Source of the DNA: an uncultured Prevotella sp.
GTDB lineage: Bacteria > Bacteroidota > Bacteroidia > Bacteroidales > Bacteroidaceae
DNA: 57,450 bases
Assembly: GCA_900319715.1 (NCBI GenBank)
Contig: ONPM01000001.1
Coordinates: 1-57,450, forward strand
Reading direction: 5' to 3'
How positions within the stretch are numbered: the first letter of the stretch is position 1; each line of letters opens with the position of its first letter. A model generated the notes under the pieces. That model searched no databases. It was given only the letters and a program-made list of their open reading frames with translations, and was not told where the DNA came from. This document shows positions 33,265-41,177 of this stretch, in pieces. The position numbers and the translations under genes are program-made.

Positions 33265-33723
33265 ATGAGATGTCTGATTTTTTCACTAGCCGTTGTCCTG
33301 ATGCTCGTTGCCTGTGGCAAGAGTCCTCAGGAACAGGCCGCATTGTTGGCCGAGCAGGCCTCCACGCTCTGCGAGGAAGGTCAGTTCGACAAAGCCCGGA
33401 CGCTGATAGACTCCCTCCGCCGTACCTACCCTAATAACGTCAAGGCCAGGAAAACGGCGTTGCGGCTGCATCAGCAGGTAGAACTGGAAGCGGCACAGGA
33501 GGAATTGCTACAGGCAGACAGCCTGCTGGTTCTTGCCAACCGCGAGTTGGAAACCTTGCAGAAGCAGGTCGACGCCCACAAGGCCACCCTGACGGCAACG
33601 GCAGAAGAACTGACCCTGTTGACCAGGACCCGGATGCGGCGCGACTCCATCCGCACTTTGTACGAAACTTTAGGGGCCAAGATCCGTTACATCAGAAAGA
33701 AACAGAAAGAAGTCACAGAATAA
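33265..33723 (+). CDS. Coiled-coil lipoprotein, unknown function
   Basis: 152 residues. The signal peptide ends in LMLVAC (Cys17), then GKSPQEQAA. The rest is helical: a TPR-like pair (LCEEGQFDKARTLIDSLRRT) followed by a long coiled coil of Leu/Gln/Glu heptads (about 70-115) and a basic end. It is 17 nt after the PAP2 gene and likely cotranscribed. It resembles small Bacteroidales lipoproteins without known role, probably anchored in the outer or inner membrane. Confidence 0.75.
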   Translation: MRCLIFSLAVVLMLVACGKSPQEQAALLAEQASTLCEEGQFDKARTLIDSLRRTYPNNVKARKTALRLHQQVELEAAQEELLQADSLLVLANRELETLQKQVDAHKATLTATAEELTLLTRTRMRRDSIRTLYETLGAKIRYIRKKQKEVTE

Positions 33724-33828
33724 CACAGACAAGCCTGATTGCCTCAAACCGGCTCCAAGAAAAAGTCACAAAAAAACGAGGAAATCAAAAAAAACTGAAA
33801 AAATATGTGTTATCTATCGCTTTTTTTG

Positions 33829-33836
33829 TACCTTTG
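33829..33836 (+). promoter_or_regulatory. -7 promoter element TACCTTTG, 8 nt before the ATG
   Basis: A perfect TAnnTTTG. The spacer to the ATG at 33845 is CACCCGAT, so the mRNA leader is only a few nucleotides. Confidence 0.6.
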
Positions 33837-33844
33837 CACCCGAT

Positions 33845-34390
33845 ATGGACTATCAGGAGAAGACAAATGCCCAGTTTGAGCAGGCGCTGGCCGAGTGCAG
33901 GGCCCTGTTCGAGAAGAAGCTTCATGACTATAAAGCCTCATGGCGCATCCTGCGCCCCACGGCTCTCACCGACCAACTTTTCATCAAGGCCAAGCGCATC
34001 CGTTCCCTGGAAATCAAGCAGGAATCCATGGTGGGCGAAGGCATCAGGCCAGAGTTCATCGCACTGATCAACTATGGCATTGTGGGGCTCATACAATTGA
34101 GCAAGGGCTTTGCCGATACCGTCGACATGGACAACGACGAGGCCATGAGGCTTTACGACCAGTATGCCCATGAGGCCCTCGAACTGATGAAGCGCAAGAA
34201 CCACGACTACGACGAGGCGTGGCGCTCCATGCGTGTCAGTTCGTACACCGATCTGATCCTGACAAAAATAGAAAGAATCAAGGAGATTGAGAACCTGGGG
34301 GGCGAGACACTCGTCTCCGAGGGTATCGATGCCAACTATATGGACATCATCAACTATGCGGTCTTTGGCGTAATTAAACTATCGGAGTGA
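33845..34390 (+). CDS. DUF1599 protein with internal duplication
   Basis: 181 residues, two tandem copies of one domain: [20 protein letters not shown] in the first half matches [20 protein letters not shown] in the second, and both end in an [12 protein letters not shown] / [12 protein letters not shown] helix. This is the DUF1599 family, which Pfam has linked by context to nucleotide-modification genes (from memory). It is cytoplasmic. It heads the operon DUF1599-doxX-tpiA-SPOR-folE. Its stop overlaps the next start as GTGA. Confidence 0.82.
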   Translation: MDYQEKTNAQFEQALAECRALFEKKLHDYKASWRILRPTALTDQLFIKAKRIRSLEIKQESMVGEGIRPEFIALINYGIVGLIQLSKGFADTVDMDNDEAMRLYDQYAHEALELMKRKNHDYDEAWRSMRVSSYTDLILTKIERIKEIENLGGETLVSEGIDANYMDIINYAVFGVIKLSE

Positions 34391-36333
34391 GGAAGACAGT
34401 CGTCAACATCTGCCGGATCATACTCGCCCTGACGTTCATCTTTTCAGGTTTCGTCAAGGCGGTGGACCCACTAGGCACCCAATACAAGATCCACGACTAT
34501 CTGGCCGCGATGGGACTGAGCACGTTTGCACCAGACATCCTGACCTTGCTGGCAGCAGTGCTCTTGGCAGCCATGGAGTTCCTCCTGGGCATCTGCCTCC
34601 TCTTTGCCATCAGGCGAAGGCTCGTGTCGAAGGTGGTGCTTGGGCTCATGGGCATCATGACACCGCTCACCCTTTGGGTGGCACTGGCCGACCCTGTCAG
34701 CGACTGCGGGTGCTTCGGCGACGCCCTGGTGCTCACCAACTGGCAGACTTTCTGGAAGAACGTCGTACTGCTCTGTGCGGCCATCATCGTCTGGAAGGCC
34801 CCCACCCTGCAGCCACGGCTCATCGGCGAGAACAACCAGTGGATCGTCTTCAACTACTCGGTGATATTCATCCTGTTCGTCATTGCCGGACGGAGTCTCT
34901 ATACCCTCCCGCAATTCGACTTCCGCCCCTACCATATAGGAGCAGACCTCAGGGCAGGCTGGCAGCGGATGATGGACGGCGAGGAGTCGCCCATGGCCGA
35001 ATTCTTCATCGAGCGTGCGGAAGACGGCGAGGACATCACAGAGGCCGTGCTCAACGACAGCGGATACACCTTCCTGCTCGTCGCACCGCATCTGGAACAG
35101 GCTGACGACTCCCAACTCGACGAACTGAACCGCGTGTATGAGTACAGTCTCGACCACGGCTATCCGTTCTACTGTCTCACCGCCAGCACAGGGACGGCCA
35201 TCAGCCGCTGGTGCGACATGACTGGGGCAGAGTACCCGTTCTGTCATACGGACGACATCACCCTGAAGACCGTCATACGGTCGAACCCCGGCTTGCTGCT
35301 CCTCCACGACGGTGTGGTCATCCGCAAATGGAGCCACAACGCCCTGCCGTCTGACGAGGCCCTGTCGCGAAGACTGGAAGACAGCGAACTGGGTCAACTG
35401 CCCACTGAGACCGTCACCAGCAAGATCCTGTGGGTGCTCACGTGGTTCGTCCTCCCGCTGGTACTCCTCACCCTCGCAGATCGTCTGTGGGCTTGGACCC
35501 ACTGGATCAGAAAAAAGAATAGAAATCATCAAGTTCAAAATTTAAAAATCAAAGTTCAAAGTAAAACAGTTATGAGAAAGAAAATTGTAGCAGGAAACTG
35601 GAAGATGAACATGAATCTCCAGGACGGTATCGCTCTTGCAAAGGAGCTTAACGAGACACTGAAGGCCGACAAGCCTAACTGTGGTGTGGTCATCTGCACC
35701 CCATTCATCCACCTCGCCTCTATCGCACAGTTCCTCGATCAGGACATCATCGGCCTGGGTGCCGAGAACTGCGCCGACAAGGAGAAGGGCGCCTTCACTG
35801 GCGAAGTCAGCGCTGAGATGGTCAAGTCGACGGGTGCACAGTATGTCATCCTCGGCCACTCTGAGCGTCGCGAGTACTACAAGGAGACTCCCGAGATCCT
35901 GAAGGAGAAGGTGCTGCTGGCACAGAAGAACGGCCTGAAGGTGATCTTCTGCATTGGCGAGAGCCTGGCAGAGCGCGAGGCAGGCAAGCAGAACGAAGTG
36001 GTGAAGGCCGAACTCGAGGGTTCTGTGTTCAACCTCTCTGAGGAGGACTTCCGCAAGATCGTCATTGCCTACGAGCCCATCTGGGCCATCGGCACTGGCA
36101 AGACCGCTACCGCTGAGCAGGCAGAGGAGATCCACGCCTACATCCGCAGCATCATCGCCGAGAAGTACGGACAGGCTGTCGCCGACGACACCACCATCCT
36201 CTATGGCGGTTCCTGCAAGGCTTCGAACGCTCCCGAACTGTTCGCCAAGCCTGATATCGACGGAGGTCTCATTGGCGGCGCTTCACTGAAATGCGCCGAC
36301 TTCAAGGGTATTATTGACGCCTGGAAGAAGTGA
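34387..36333 (+). CDS. DoxX-family membrane protein reading in frame into triosephosphate isomerase
   Basis: One open frame of 648 codons starting at a GTG that overlaps the DUF1599 stop. Residues 1-395 are a DoxX/MauE-like protein: four N-terminal membrane helices, the motif [20 protein letters not shown], a fifth helix, a periplasmic thioredoxin-like region, and a last helix near 355-375. Residues 396-648 are a complete TpiA. The two are joined by a basic linker ([15 protein letters not shown]) encoded by an intergenic repeat with no stop codon in this frame. A true fusion would tether TpiA to the inner membrane. Independent starts at 35572 are equally possible. The DoxX part is probably in envelope redox or quinone-linked chemistry. 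Confidence 0.75.
   Translation: MRKTVVNICRIILALTFIFSGFVKAVDPLGTQYKIHDYLAAMGLSTFAPDILTLLAAVLLAAMEFLLGICLLFAIRRRLVSKVVLGLMGIMTPLTLWVALADPVSDCGCFGDALVLTNWQTFWKNVVLLCAAIIVWKAPTLQPRLIGENNQWIVFNYSVIFILFVIAGRSLYTLPQFDFRPYHIGADLRAGWQRMMDGEESPMAEFFIERAEDGEDITEAVLNDSGYTFLLVAPHLEQADDSQLDELNRVYEYSLDHGYPFYCLTASTGTAISRWCDMTGAEYPFCHTDDITLKTVIRSNPGLLLLHDGVVIRKWSHNALPSDEALSRRLEDSELGQLPTETVTSKILWVLTWFVLPLVLLTLADRLWAWTHWIRKKNRNHQVQNLKIKVQSKTVMRKKIVAGNWKMNMNLQDGIALAKELNETLKADKPNCGVVICTPFIHLASIAQFLDQDIIGLGAENCADKEKGAFTGEVSAEMVKSTGAQYVILGHSERREYYKETPEILKEKVLLAQKNGLKVIFCIGESLAEREAGKQNEVVKAELEGSVFNLSEEDFRKIVIAYEPIWAIGTGKTATAEQAEEIHAYIRSIIAEKYGQAVADDTTILYGGSCKASNAPELFAKPDIDGGLIGGASLKCADFKGIIDAWKK
35529..35566. repeat. 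TTCAAAATTTAAAAATCAAAG-type repeat at the doxX-tpiA junction
   Basis: A/T-rich imperfect tandem units (AAGTTCAAAATTT, AAAGTTCAAAGT) of a kind seen elsewhere as spacers (compare 1967-2012 and 3829-3860). Here they lie inside an open frame. Confidence 0.5.
35572..36333 (+). CDS. tpiA: Triosephosphate isomerase
   Basis: 253 residues from the ATG at 35572, the family length. The active-site residues are in place: GNWKMN (Lys12-type), [11 protein letters not shown] (catalytic His), [16 protein letters not shown] (catalytic Glu and loop 6) and [14 protein letters not shown] / [10 protein letters not shown]. It interconverts dihydroxyacetone phosphate and glyceraldehyde-3-phosphate. It can be made by initiation at this ATG or as the tail of the DoxX frame. 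Its TGA overlaps the GTG of the SPOR gene. Confidence 0.96.
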   Translation: MRKKIVAGNWKMNMNLQDGIALAKELNETLKADKPNCGVVICTPFIHLASIAQFLDQDIIGLGAENCADKEKGAFTGEVSAEMVKSTGAQYVILGHSERREYYKETPEILKEKVLLAQKNGLKVIFCIGESLAEREAGKQNEVVKAELEGSVFNLSEEDFRKIVIAYEPIWAIGTGKTATAEQAEEIHAYIRSIIAEKYGQAVADDTTILYGGSCKASNAPELFAKPDIDGGLIGGASLKCADFKGIIDAWKK

Positions 36334-36917
36334 GACGACTGGCAATAACCATAGCATTGTGTGCCGGCTGCTGGACGGTAGCCGGCGCACAGGCTACCTT
36401 TACCGAGCAACTCCAACAGAGCAAGAGCGGCGAAGGCAAGGTGACCATTACCCAGGACAAGGCCATCGACGACCTTATCAACAACGCTGCTGCGACGACA
36501 CCCGCACCCGTCCCTACAGCCAAGCCCCAACAGACGGCTAAGCCAGGCGACAGCAAGAGCGGTGCCGACAGGAAAGACGTCGACAACCTGACAGATGCCA
36601 CAACCGTCCCCGACACCCTTGACCTGCACAAGAAGGTCATGAAAGGCGGCATGAAGGTCAACGGCTTCCGCGTTCAGGTCTTTGCAGGGGGCAATGGCCG
36701 CGCCGACCGTCTGAAGGCCCAGCGTACGGGCGAGGAGATCAAGAACCTCTTCCCCAACGAGCCCATCTACGTGCATTTCTACTCCCCACGCTGGATCTGC
36801 CGCATGGGCAATTACCGCACGTATGAGGAGGCCCACGACATCCTGCGGCAAGTCAAGCAACTCGGATACGCCTCTGCCACCATCGTCAAAGGGAAAATAA
36901 CCGTATATTATCCATGA
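36330..36917 (+). CDS. SPOR-domain secreted protein
   Basis: 195 residues from a GTG that overlaps the tpiA stop. A signal peptide ([21 protein letters not shown]) is followed by a Pro/Lys/Ala-rich linker and a C-terminal SPOR domain (about 118-195): [39 protein letters not shown], and an end TVYYP. SPOR domains bind denuded glycan at division sites. The protein is likely periplasmic and linked to peptidoglycan. Coupling to tpiA and folE is conserved-looking but not a functional pathway. Confidence 0.86.
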   Translation: MRRLAITIALCAGCWTVAGAQATFTEQLQQSKSGEGKVTITQDKAIDDLINNAAATTPAPVPTAKPQQTAKPGDSKSGADRKDVDNLTDATTVPDTLDLHKKVMKGGMKVNGFRVQVFAGGNGRADRLKAQRTGEEIKNLFPNEPIYVHFYSPRWICRMGNYRTYEEAHDILRQVKQLGYASATIVKGKITVYYP

Positions 36918-37522
36918 TACCCGACGACAGCATGATCAACGAGACCTACGCCTTCCGTCCCGGACAAGACGAGTTGGCGGGTCACTACCGTAAGATCCTC
37001 ACCCTGCTGGGCGAAGACCCGGAGCGCGAGGGACTGCTGAAGACCCCCGTGCGGGTGGCCAAGGCCATGCAAGTGCTTACCAGAGGCTATCAGATGGACG
37101 CCCACAAAGTGCTCACCGACGCCCTCTTCAAGGAAGACTACTCGCAGATGGTTATTGTCAAGGATATCGACTTCTTCTCCCTCTGCGAGCACCACATGCT
37201 CCCCTTCTACGGCAAGGCTCACGTGGCCTATATCCCCAACGGCTACATCACCGGACTGTCGAAGATAGCCCGCGTCGTTGATATCTACGCCCACCGTCTG
37301 CAGGTGCAGGAGCGCATGACTCAGCAGATCAAAGACTGCATCCAGGACACCCTCAAGCCCCTGGGCGTGATGGTCGTCGTCGAAGCCCGCCATATGTGCA
37401 TGCAGATGCGGGGCATCGAGAAGCAGAACGCCATCACCACCACCAGCGACTTCAGCGGAGCCTTCAACCAAGCCAAGACAAGGCAAGAATTCATGAACTT
37501 AATTCATAATAATCAAATTTAA
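36914..37522 (+). CDS. folE: GTP cyclohydrolase I
   Basis: 202 residues. Family blocks: [19 protein letters not shown], the zinc ligands in [45 protein letters not shown], and [15 protein letters not shown] (second zinc Cys). It converts GTP to dihydroneopterin triphosphate, the first step to folate. The ATG overlaps the SPOR gene stop (ATGA). Confidence 0.97.
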   Translation: MIPDDSMINETYAFRPGQDELAGHYRKILTLLGEDPEREGLLKTPVRVAKAMQVLTRGYQMDAHKVLTDALFKEDYSQMVIVKDIDFFSLCEHHMLPFYGKAHVAYIPNGYITGLSKIARVVDIYAHRLQVQERMTQQIKDCIQDTLKPLGVMVVVEARHMCMQMRGIEKQNAITTTSDFSGAFNQAKTRQEFMNLIHNNQI

Positions 37523-37527
37523 CAACT

Positions 37528-38097
37528 ATGAACCAAACAGGTAACGACAATTACAGAACCAACGAGTCCGTAGGCAATATGTTCCTTCACAGTTGTCTCG
37601 GAAAACTTGTCATCTTTCTGGGCATCCTACTGATACTGTTCATCATCGCCATCCTCACCAAGCCCACCGACCAGGAGATGCGCGACGAGATGAACGACAA
37701 CATCATGCAGTGCATGGAGATGAACGACAGCATCCGCGGCGACCAGATCGACGACTTCGTCCACAACATCGGCTTCATCTTCACCAAGGCCGACACCACG
37801 AAGGTGGGTCAGGAGTGGAGAGAGGTCTTCGACAAGTACAATCGCCTGGAGATCTACAACCATTCGTTCTTCCGCACGGCCTACGTCTATAACAACATCC
37901 GCACCGAGGGCACCCGTGTCGGCTTCGGCATCTACGGCATGGTCATCCCCACGGCCAACTTCAACGACTTCCTGCTCCGTATAGGCCCCATGCGCAGGAA
38001 CTACAACCAGAAACTCATCAACACGACTATCGAGCCTGATCTGGGCGTGAACCCCAACGTACAGGAGTTCCACTACAAGCGCAACCCCGACGATTGA
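37528..38097 (+). CDS. Single-pass membrane protein, unknown function
   Basis: 189 residues, starting 5 nt after folE. A short N-terminal cytoplasmic part, one membrane helix (about 25-45, KLVIFLGILLILFIIAILT), and a soluble domain rich in Asp, Met and Asn with SFFRTAYVYNN and GTRVGFGIYGMVIP. Bacteroidales genomes have similar DUF4359-like or unnamed proteins, but I cannot assign a family firmly. Confidence 0.7.
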   Translation: MNQTGNDNYRTNESVGNMFLHSCLGKLVIFLGILLILFIIAILTKPTDQEMRDEMNDNIMQCMEMNDSIRGDQIDDFVHNIGFIFTKADTTKVGQEWREVFDKYNRLEIYNHSFFRTAYVYNNIRTEGTRVGFGIYGMVIPTANFNDFLLRIGPMRRNYNQKLINTTIEPDLGVNPNVQEFHYKRNPDD

Positions 38098-38108
38098 TTG
38101 ATACATTG

Positions 38109-38312
38109 ATGAAAAAATCACTATTCCTGGCATTAGCCGCCATGGCCCGCGAGGAGTATGCGACGCTGAAGGGGTCTTCGACCCGCATCCATTCGCCCGC
38201 CCCGGCCACAAGCACCAGCGCTGCCATCTACGATATGCAGGGGCGCCAACTCCATGCGGAGCCCGACAAAGGTGTCTATATCCAGAACGGGCATAAATAC
38301 GTCAGTAAATAA
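38109..38312 (+). pseudogene. Collapsed secreted-protein gene: signal peptide joined to a secretion tail
   Basis: 67 codons. The N-terminus (MKKSLFLALAAMA) is a signal-peptide start. About 30 residues later the frame reads the tail module AAIYDMQGRQLHAEPDKGVY then IQNGHKYVSK. The normal intervening domain is missing, so this looks like the product of an internal deletion. It begins 12 nt after the previous gene and ends at a perfect hairpin. Confidence 0.55.
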
Positions 38313-38341
38313 TGCCTGGCACCACACTCGTGCCAGGCATT
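38311..38341 (+). terminator. Terminator-like hairpin
   Basis: AATGCCTGGCAC (38311-38322) and GTGCCAGGCATT (38330-38341) make a perfect 12-bp stem with a 7-nt loop directly at the stop codon. There is no T-tract. Confidence 0.65.
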
Positions 38342-38366
38342 CATGCTGATGGTATTCAAGTTATCA

Positions 38367-38460
38367 CTTTCCGCCTGACAATTGTGATGCAAGGCGAATG
38401 AAGTGTGGCAAACTCGCTTGGCCAATGCTGAGCCACAACTCACAATTGTCAGACGGAAAG
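38367..38460. repeat. 94-bp inverted repeat with 21-nt arms
   Basis: Arms 38367-38387 and 38440-38460 match at 20 of 21 positions (each contains a TGACAATTGTGA core). The 52-bp interior has no gene. The right arm sits exactly at the left truncation of the HAD remnant. Confidence 0.65.
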
Positions 38461-38697
38461 GGGCAGAAACTGGTGCGCACGGACAGCCTCATCATCAAGA
38501 ACCTAAAAACCAACAAGGTGCTGCAGATATACCGCGAGATAGGCAAGAAGCCCGTGCTGTCGTTTGGAAACAGCAGCGGCGACGAGGCTATGCACAACTA
38601 CTGTCTGAGCAACACGGAGCATCGCACCAAGGTATTCATGCTCGTGGCCGACGATAACGTGTGCGACCATGTCCACACTGGGGAGGCAGGAAACTGA
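38398..38697 (+). pseudogene. C-terminal fragment of a HAD-superfamily phosphatase
   Basis: The frame carries KLVRTDSLIIKNLKTNKVLQ and the HAD motif III/IV block GKKPVLSFGNSSGDEAMHNY with a following FMLVADDN. These are the last third of a phosphoserine-phosphatase-like HAD enzyme. The N-terminal DxD motif is missing and the natural C-terminus is cut after about DDNVCDH. It starts within the 94-bp inverted repeat and is overlapped out of frame by a secretion-tail fragment. Not expected to be active. Confidence 0.65.
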
Positions 38698-38756
38698 ACG
38701 GCGAACCCACCGAGGGAGTAAATATAAATAAGGGAAAAAAGCGACTGAAGTACTAA
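38685..38756 (+). pseudogene. Orphan secretion-tail module fused out of frame to the HAD remnant
   Basis: A 23-codon open stretch reads GRKLNGEPTEGVNINKGKKR then LKY and stop, the same tail type as at 16860-16949, 20145-20230 and 38220-38312. It lies in the -1 frame relative to the HAD fragment and has no start. Confidence 0.5.
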
Positions 38757-38802
38757 GGCCCAAGTAACAGGGCGCCCGCTACGCCAATTTAAAGCATAAA
38801 AG

Positions 38803-38843
38803 AAATCCAAACTACTGATAATCAGCGGTTTGGATTTTCTTTT
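38803..38843 (+). terminator. Terminator hairpin before the integrase island
   Basis: AAATCCAAAC (38803-38812) pairs with GTTTGGATTT (38828-38837), with an inner CTGAT/ATCAG stem, followed by TCTTTT. Confidence 0.65.
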
Positions 38844-39022
38844 GGTCGGGATTACTGCACTTTAATACCCTTCATAATTATTCTTTACGATTGGTCTTTT
38901 ATACGCTTGATAATCAATCCGAAATCCTTATAATACAAGGGATTCCTGAACGAAAATACACATTTTTTCGGTCTTAAAAAAATGTAACAGAAAAGAACAT
39001 TTGGGAATTGGAATTAGGTCAT
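38844..39022. other. AT-rich leader region of the integrase island
   Basis: No gene is visible. Base composition falls sharply from here to about 41.16 kb compared with the neighbours. Confidence 0.5.
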
Positions 39023-39051
39023 GTTGTGCAAGTTTTCTAAATTTGCACAAC
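39023..39051. promoter_or_regulatory. Operator-like inverted repeat covering the integrase promoter
   Basis: GTTGTGCAA (39023-39031) and TTGCACAAC (39043-39051) are exact inverted copies with an 11-nt spacer. The right arm overlaps the -7 element TAAATTTG at 39038-39045. Binding of a dimer here would block transcription. Confidence 0.55.
39038..39045 (+). promoter_or_regulatory. -7 promoter element TAAATTTG for the integrase
   Basis: Matches TAnnTTTG, 44 nt before the ATG at 39090. Confidence 0.55.
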
Positions 39052-39089
39052 CGATTTATTAGTTCATTAACAAAAAAATTCTATTCGAT

Positions 39090-40493
39090 ATGGCATCAGT
39101 AAAAGCATTTATCAGAGTATCTTCGAGCAAGAAAAAGATCGAAAAAGAAGTGGCCGTTCGTTTCAGAGTCAGCGACGGACGGAAAATCCAATTGTTCTAC
39201 AAGTCTGACATACTTGTTGACCCTGTAGTATGGGATGCAAAAAGAGAATGTATTAAAGCCAAGGTTCTATTTAAGACTATTGAAAGAGTCTTATTCGATG
39301 AATCTATCAGGAGAATGAAGACCACTCTTGAAACTGTATATCAAGAGGCAGAAGACAAGGACACGCTGACAAGCGAAAGCTTTGAGCAACTAGTTGATAT
39401 GAAATTGCATCCTGAAAACTATAAAGCAGAAAAAGAAACAAGAGACCGTGACTTCTTCAATCAGTTTGAGTATTTTCTTCAAGTTAAGAATTATCCGGAA
39501 AGCGATAATAAGAACTATGTAACAATGATTAGGATGCTGAAACGATTCCAACTGTACAAGACAATTACGAATGGCGCAGAATGGAAACTCGATTTCGACA
39601 CAATTAATGTTGAGACCATTCGTGAGATTGAGGACTTTATCCGTAACGAGTATAAGATTGTAAAACATAAGGTCTATAGTGTTATATATCAAGAGATACC
39701 TGAAGGAAGAACACCTCAGCTCAGAGGAGAAAATACAATAGCCAAGCTCATGAAGCGATTCCGCACATTCATTAAATGGGCAATGAAGGAGCAGCTTATC
39801 AGTTCAGACCCATATGCAGGCTATGAGCAGAAATCCCCTGTCTATGGTACACCTTATTATATAACTATTGAAGAGCGAACCAAGATATACGAAACAAATT
39901 TGCACGATGCCTGGGAGAAATTGCCGGAAGAAAAAAAGACAGACATCAAGGAATCATCGATTCCACAAATGGAAAAGCAACGTGACATCTTTATTTTCCA
40001 ATGTATGATTGGATGTCGTGTGGGAGACCTTATTAACTTCACCAAAAGTAACCTCATAAACGGAAAGATCAGCTACATTCCACATAAGACCAGCCATGAT
40101 CGTCTGGATTCTATTGAGGTTCCACTAAATGAAACGGCGAAGGCCATATTGAAGCGATATGCAGACAAGAATTCAACAGACCAGAGATTGCTCCCATTCA
40201 TATCAGCCCAAAAATACAATGACTTTATTAAAGACATCTTCCTTTTGTGTGGCATAACCCGAATTGTTACAGTGTGGAATTCGACAACAGGGAAAGAGGA
40301 GCAACATCCGCTAAACGAACTAGCAAGCAGCCATCTGGCACGAAGGACATTTATTGGAAATCTCTATAAAAAGGTACAGGATCCCAATTTGATAGGCAAA
40401 CTCTCTGGTCACAAAGAAGGTTCCAAGGCATTTTTGAGGTATCGTGCTATAGACGATGAGATGAAACAAAACTTAGTGAACATGCTTGAATAA
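39090..40493 (+). CDS. Tyrosine recombinase / site-specific integrase
   Basis: 467 residues. An N-terminal arm-binding-type region (MASVKAFIRVSSSKKKIEKE) is followed by a SAM-like core-binding domain and a catalytic domain with the tyrosine-recombinase residues: Arg in MIGCRVGDL (about 310), HxxR in SSHLARRTF (about 415-418), the second His in LSGH (about 441) and Tyr in AFLRYRAID (about 451). It resembles integrases of Bacteroidales genomic islands. The gene is markedly more AT-rich than its neighbours. No attachment-site repeat was found flanking it. Confidence 0.92.
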   Translation: MASVKAFIRVSSSKKKIEKEVAVRFRVSDGRKIQLFYKSDILVDPVVWDAKRECIKAKVLFKTIERVLFDESIRRMKTTLETVYQEAEDKDTLTSESFEQLVDMKLHPENYKAEKETRDRDFFNQFEYFLQVKNYPESDNKNYVTMIRMLKRFQLYKTITNGAEWKLDFDTINVETIREIEDFIRNEYKIVKHKVYSVIYQEIPEGRTPQLRGENTIAKLMKRFRTFIKWAMKEQLISSDPYAGYEQKSPVYGTPYYITIEERTKIYETNLHDAWEKLPEEKKTDIKESSIPQMEKQRDIFIFQCMIGCRVGDLINFTKSNLINGKISYIPHKTSHDRLDSIEVPLNETAKAILKRYADKNSTDQRLLPFISAQKYNDFIKDIFLLCGITRIVTVWNSTTGKEEQHPLNELASSHLARRTFIGNLYKKVQDPNLIGKLSGHKEGSKAFLRYRAIDDEMKQNLVNMLE

Positions 40494-40565
40494 AAGATCA
40501 ATCTTGGTTACACATAACAGCCTGCACATCATAGATGAAAATTTGTATATTTGAGTAAAACCATG

Positions 40566-40573
40566 TATCTTTG
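40566..40573 (+). promoter_or_regulatory. -7 promoter element TATCTTTG
   Basis: A perfect TAnnTTTG, 26 nt before the ATG at 40600. Confidence 0.6.
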
Positions 40574-40599
40574 TAACTACAGTTTAACAAGTAATAGTT

Positions 40600-40932
40600 A
40601 TGATAGAAAGAGAATCAGCAATTCAAGACATTCTTGAAAAAAGAGGTGGTACATTACTTCTTATCAGTGCAGACGATTTGAAGAAGACCATTAAGGAAAC
40701 AGTGAGTGAAGCCAGGCGCATATTAGAGTCTGAAGTCGTAAACGGAAAAGGAGAATTCCTGCTAACTTCAAATGAAGTTCTGGATAGACTATCCATCAGC
40801 AGAAAGACTCTTTATAACTGGGAGCATAAAAACTATCTGCTTCCAATCGATGTCGGTGGAAAGAAGAGGTACAAGTTATCAGACATCAATGCTATTCTAA
40901 ATAATGCGAGGCAAACGAACTTGGACAGATAG
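40600..40932 (+). CDS. Excisionase-like helix-turn-helix protein
   Basis: 110 residues. The N-terminal half is helical and charged. The C-terminal half (about 55-105) is a MerR/excisionase-type winged helix: EFLLTSNEVLDRLSISRKTL, YNWEHKNYLLPIDVGGKKRY, KLSDINAIL. Such proteins accompany tyrosine integrases in Bacteroidales islands and act as recombination directionality factors or regulators. It has its own promoter and an intrinsic terminator. Confidence 0.82.
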   Translation: MIERESAIQDILEKRGGTLLLISADDLKKTIKETVSEARRILESEVVNGKGEFLLTSNEVLDRLSISRKTLYNWEHKNYLLPIDVGGKKRYKLSDINAILNNARQTNLDR

Positions 40933-40958
40933 ACTGAATTATGATCCCAATAAAGACG

Positions 40959-40986
40959 GGCGGCATGGTTTTGCCGCCTGTTTTTT
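40959..40986 (+). terminator. Intrinsic terminator after the excisionase-like gene
   Basis: GGCGGCA (40959-40965) / TGCCGCC (40972-40978), a 6-nt loop, then TGTTTTTT. Confidence 0.85.
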
Positions 40987-41177
40987 ATCCCAGAAATGAG
41001 GTTTTGACGACCAGGACAAAGTTCATTCGCAATAGGACAACATCAGCTCAAAATAATAATTTAACAAATTTTACACAAAGCCGATTTCGCCAAAGGAAAT
41101 GGGATTTTTTACACAAAAACGATATTGATACGATTTAGAATTTTGATGACCTCAAATAAAAACGAATCTCACCTCAT

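Noticed and set aside
34471-35538. 355-codon minus-strand open frame
   Set aside because: Opposite the DoxX-like gene with its helices and CGCFG motif; the product is a low-complexity charged shadow.
40941-41138. 65-codon frame after the excisionase-like gene
   Set aside because: It begins inside the intrinsic terminator and shows no domain; the terminator explains the sequence.
38757-41177. Attachment-site direct repeats flanking the integrase island
   Set aside because: Scanning both flanks by eye gave no direct repeat of convincing length. A computed comparison with empty-site strains would be decisive.
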